A DNA stretch of 64,000 nucleotides, from assembly GCA_963816785.1 (NCBI GenBank), contig CAWFLL010000003.1:17406-81405 (forward strand), in the 5' to 3' direction. The notes beneath the pieces were generated by a model that worked only from the letters and a program-made list of their open reading frames with translations, was not told the origin of the DNA and did not search any database. This DNA comes from VRUE01 sp963816785. Its GTDB lineage: Bacteria > Actinomycetota > Thermoleophilia > Solirubrobacterales > 70-9. The stretch's first letter is position 1; the number at the start of each line of letters is the position of its first letter. The position numbers and the translations under genes were made by a program. This document shows positions 60,902 to 64,000 of this stretch, in pieces.

Positions 60902-62370
60902 GCGCCCTGGCCGCCGTCAGCGGCAGCTTCGTACGCGAGCACCTGCGAACGCCGTTGACGCTGACGCTGCTGGTCGCGATCCCGGCCTTCTTCGTCCTGA
61001 TCTTCGCCAGCGTGCTCGGCGAATTCGCCGAGGCGCTCGGCGGCGACGCTCGCTGAGTCAGGCGGCGACTGCGATCAGCGCCGGCTGGGCGGCAGCCTTC
61101 CTCTGCGGGAGCGCTGGCTTTCTTCCAGGTCGCCTCCTCGCGCAGCGCCGACCGGCGCCTGGCGCTCGCCGGGTATCGGCGCGGGGCGCGTTGCGCTGGC
61201 GCGGATCGCCGCCGCAATCGTCCTCGGCATCCTCGGTCAGCGCGGTCGCCTTACTGACGCTGTGGCTCCGCAGCGGCATCGCGCATCCCTCCCACGCCGC
61301 CGCCGCCGTTCTCGCCTTCGCCCTGATCTACATCGGGATCGGCGCGCTGATCGGCGCCTTCGTCTCCGATCCCCTAAAGGGGTCGCTGCTGGTCGTCCTG
61401 GTCTTTGCCGTCGACGTCTTCTTCGGCGCCGCAGATGACCTCCAACGGCCTGTTCAACTTCACACCAACCCGCGACGCGGCAAACCTGCTGATCGCCGCC
61501 GGCAGCGGCCAGGGATCGCCGAGTGGCGACTGGATCAGCGTTGCCGCCTCGTTGCGGTCGCCCTGACGGTCGCCACCGGCGCCTTCTGGCTCGCCGCTCG
61601 CCCGAGGGCTGAGATGTCGGCGCGGACCTCGGGAGCGACGAGGATGGCCTTCCGCGAACAGCTGCGCCGGCCGTTGCTGCTGATCCTGCTCGTCGTCGTC
61701 CCGGTCTACGTGGTGACACGCAGCATCGCCGAGACCGCAGGCGACGCCGCGAACCTTCACCCTGCCCGGCGACGTCCTGGTGACGACGACGATGAAGGAG
61801 CTGCATGGGCGCGATCATGGCCGGCATGGCGATCGCCTTCGTCGCCGGCGCTCTGCGGCGTCTTCGTCATGCAGTCCGCGCTCGCCGGCGATCGCCGCCT
61901 GGTCGTCGCCGGTTTCCGGCCGGGCGAAACGGTGTTCGCCCGCCTCGTCGTGCTGGTGGTCGACACGGCGCTCGTCGTCGCAGTGTCCCTCGTCGCGACC
62001 GCTTTCTACTTCGATCCCGCGTCCTGGCCGCGCTTCTCGCTGCGCACGCTGCATTGATCGGTTTGATCTACGCGCCGCTCGGCGCGCTGTTCGGCGCTGT
62101 CTTGAGCAAGCTCACGCGCTACCTACCTGATGCTGTTTCTCGTGATGACCGACCTCGGAATCGTGCAGAACCCGATGTTCGGTACGGCACGCCCGGCACG
62201 CTGGGCGGTCCTGCTCCCGGGCTACGGGCCCGATGCGCCTGATGCTCGACGGCGCTTACTCCTCCCAGTTCAACGTAGTGGGAGAGCTGGCGGTGTCGCT
62301 GGGCTGGACTGTCGCTCTCGGGACCATCGTCTATCTGCTCCTGCGCCGGGCTGTGGGAGCAAGCGGGTAG
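60898..62370 (+). pseudogene. ABC transporter permease region (two half-size units), frame broken
   Basis: First unit from GTG 60898: VREHLRTPLTLTLLVAIPAF, FQVASSRSADRRLALAGY, ALIYIGIGALIGAFVSD. A second similar unit starts near 61615: FREQLRRPLLLILLVVVPVY, FVMQSALAGDRRLVVAGFRP, ETVFARLVVLVVDTALVVAV, GAVLSKL, LMLFLVMTDLGIVQNPMFGT. The SADRRLALAGY and AGDRRLVVAGF blocks show that they are paralogous ABC-2-type permeases. Multiple one-base breaks occur (near 61055, 61115, 61430, 61805, 61850, 62125, 62232). Together with the ATPase they form an exporter of unknown substrate. Confidence 0.65.
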
Positions 62371-62452
62371 AGGCCCTCGCGCCAGACTGCCGGGATCGAT
62401 GCCGTAGCGGTGTATTTCGTTAACGTCGCCGCCAGGTCGCGACTACCACTCG

Positions 62453-62650
62453 CTAGTGACGATGGCCTTTGGTCGTCATCGAGACCATCATCCAGACCAT
62501 GGCGATCATCATCGTGCCGCATACGACTGCGCCAAGGACCGCCAGGGCCGGGAGGCTGAAAACGATGGCCACGACCACCAGCAAAGCGGCCACCCCACAT
62601 CCGATCATGTGAGAGGGATGTAAAGAAAAATGATGCTTCGCAGAGTTCAT
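62453..62650 (-). CDS. Small membrane protein of copper/metal clusters
   Basis: 65 aa. His-containing N-terminus (MNSAKHHFSLHPSHMIGCG), two hydrophobic helices (AALLVVVAIVFSLPALAVLG, GTMMIAMVWMMVSM) and a terminal GHRH. The family is found near metal ATPases; His and Met residues at the ends suggest metal contact. Function is unproven. Confidence 0.75.
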   Translation of the reverse strand: MNSAKHHFSLHPSHMIGCGVAALLVVVAIVFSLPALAVLGAVVCGTMMIAMVWMMVSMTTKGHRH

Positions 62651-62779
62651 CGTGCAAGCCTTCTTCCGTTCCGAACCAGCCTAGGACCTGCGGGCGGCGG
62701 CGACATCCGTGCAAGTACGTAGGCGACCTGCTCGAAACTACTGAGGCCAAGGCCGCGCTTCCTGAGATACGGTCGGCGT

Positions 62780-63335
62780 GTGGGACGCTGTCTTCTCACA
62801 GCGCTGGTCGTGACCGGGGCGCTTCCTGGTTCCCTCGGCCGCTCTGGGCAATCTCACGAGCGACGTTCAGAAAGGCCAGCAGCTGGCCGAAGAGATTCGC
62901 TCCGGGGAAAAGAAGTGCTCGGACCTCGCGGCCGACGATTTCGAGCTGATCGGCGAGTACGCAATGAGCCGCTACCTGGGCAGCACCGCAACCCACGAAG
63001 CGATGAACCGCCACATGACGGTGATGATGGGCAGCGCGGGCGAGGAGCGCATGCACCAAGCTCTCGGCTACCGCTACAGCAGCTGCTCCGGTGGCCCGGC
63101 CGCCGGCTGGGTCGGCGCGATGGGCGGAATGATGTCGGGCAACTACGAAGGCTCGGGCAGCTTCGGTGGCGGCATGATGGGCGGTGGCTACCGGGGGGGA
63201 GGGATGATGGGCTTCGGAGACTCCAGCGGCGGCGACATCAGCGTCCTCGGCGTCGTGCTGATTGCCCTCGCTGCTGCAGCGGTCGGCGGTGCCCTTGTCT
63301 TTGCCGGGATGCGACTCGGCCGCACGGACCGCTGA
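62780..63335 (+). pseudogene. Secreted Met/Gly/His-rich protein with C-terminal TM helix, one frameshift
   Basis: About 184 aa. The signal peptide MGRCLLTALVVTGALL-VPSA is restored by removing one C at 62825-62826. Mature region: NLTSDVQKGQQLAEEIRSGE, a helical block with EAMNRHMTVMMGSAGEERMH, a glycine/methionine stretch (GGGMMGGGYRGGGMMGFG), then a membrane helix (VLGVVLIALAAAAVGGALVF). Met, His and two Cys residues fit copper binding outside the membrane. Close to, and convergent with, a cytochrome c gene. Confidence 0.7.
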
Positions 63336-63342
63336 GCCGGCT

Positions 63343-63888
63343 CTACTTCGACTGCATCCCCTGCCCGCCGCCTTCCTGCATCGACTGCGTGCCGCCACCC
63401 TGCTCCTTCATCGGCTCGCCGCCGGCCTTCTCCTCGCCCATGCCCTCCATTGCTTCGACTTCAGGCGGCGGACCACCGCCATGCAGATAAGCGATCAGGC
63501 TGGCCATCTGGCCCCTCTTGAATTCTGGAAACGGGATGTGCTCCTCGGCGAAGGCGGCCTTCATCGCCGGGACGTGATTCCAAATCATCCCGCTCATGTT
63601 GGCGATCTCGCTCGCCGTCATTTCGCCCTTCATGGAGTCGAGGTTGGGGGCGTCTGTTCCGCCTCGACCCTCGTAGCTGTGGCACATCGCGCAGCCTTGG
63701 CTGACGAACAACTCCCGCCCGTCCTTCGCATTGCCGATTTCGCTGGCTTCGAGGGGTTCGGTGGCTGGAGTGCCGCCGCCGCCCCATATCACATACCCGA
63801 TAAGGACCCCCAGGAGGGCGAGCATGACACCGCTGAGCACGAGCAGGAAGGGATCGATGACCTTGAAGATCGAGCGACGACTCCTCAT
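63343..63888 (-). CDS. Membrane-anchored mono-heme cytochrome c
   Basis: 181 aa. One N-terminal TM helix (PFLLVLSGVMLALLGVLIGY) and an extracytoplasmic class I cytochrome c domain: GRELFVSQGCAMCHSYEGRG (CxxCH), distal Met region MSGMIWNHVPAM, and FPEFKRGQMASLIAYLHGGG. The C-terminus is Gln/Gly/Met-rich (KEQGGGTQSMQEGGG). An electron carrier of the outer face, possibly for copper-dependent oxidase or Cu(I) oxidation; the partner is not visible in the window. Confidence 0.88.
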   Translation of the reverse strand: MRSRRSIFKVIDPFLLVLSGVMLALLGVLIGYVIWGGGGTPATEPLEASEIGNAKDGRELFVSQGCAMCHSYEGRGGTDAPNLDSMKGEMTASEIANMSGMIWNHVPAMKAAFAEEHIPFPEFKRGQMASLIAYLHGGGPPPEVEAMEGMGEEKAGGEPMKEQGGGTQSMQEGGGQGMQSK

Positions 63889-64000
63889 CCGCCCAACTTA
63901 GCCCCCGCGGGTGTCGGCGGCAAGTCGGGAAGGCCCTAAATCACGAAGCCGATAGTGGCGCCTGAGCTGCTCGCCGATGTGCTGACGACGGCGCAAGCCG
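63889..64000. other. Right window edge, no feature recognised
   Basis: 112 bp upstream of the cytochrome gene. It should contain its promoter; no tRNA sequence is visible up to the edge. Confidence 0.4.

Overview
The window reads as a high-GC actinobacterial chromosome segment, most likely class Thermoleophilia (Solirubrobacterales-like). This is an inference from three things: the core order pyrH-frr-uppS-cdsA-dxr-rseP-ispG-proS, secreted proteins with SVGPKQLKKNSV-type repeats, and a short single-motif RsiG-like protein beside garA and ftsR genes.

Region 1 (1-25.6 kb) is mostly core genome. It holds nucleotide, ribosome-recycling, undecaprenyl, phospholipid and MEP-isoprenoid genes, then prolyl-tRNA synthetase, then a pgsA / RsiG-like / GarA-like FHA / FtsR-like MerR cluster. 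Lipid genes follow or are interleaved (FadD-like ligase, alkyl-DHAP-synthase-like flavoprotein, WS/DGAT acyltransferase), with NAD synthase, an RlpA-like protein, DinB and threonine synthase.

Region 2 (25.6-36.3 kb) is accessory: secreted proteins, a very large cyclase/ATPase regulator broken by many frameshifts, an arylsulfotransferase-like protein, small enzymes, a gene remnant, and an acyltransferase-3/hydrolase fusion.

Region 3 (36.3-55.9 kb) is the most unusual part. Seven clear copies and one decayed copy of the same tRNA 3' half (anticodon loop to acceptor end, reading on the minus strand) punctuate the DNA every 0.9-5.9 kb. The clear copies are each followed on the high-coordinate side by paired, 11-bp-spaced arm-like repeats. 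This is the signature of repeated tyrosine-integrase insertion at one tRNA gene. The DNA between copies is short cargo of one to five genes (lipid acyltransferase, secreted protein, DUF1801 protein, hydrolases, CAAX protease, ion channel, cupin, hydrolase-cyclase), then a primase/helicase/RNase H module, then an element with a SEC-C/PD-(D/E)XK nuclease. No catalytic recombinase gene was found. One protein or protein end consists only of an integrase-type arm-binding domain. The geometry predicts an intact CAU-anticodon tRNA gene, and probably the integrase, to the right of this window.

Region 4 (56-64 kb) is a copper/metal-response cluster: CsoR with a palindromic operator, a cyclase fused to a YHS metal-binding domain, a cupredoxin-HMA-CopA P-type ATPase, a thioredoxin-like protein, a divergent ABC exporter, a Met/Gly-rich secreted protein and a c-type cytochrome.

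Many genes in regions 2-4, and a few in region 1, carry one-base indels, nearly always in short homopolymer runs, after which the reading frame and the family match resume. I treat these as probable sequence errors or recent lesions and annotate such genes as single broken units.
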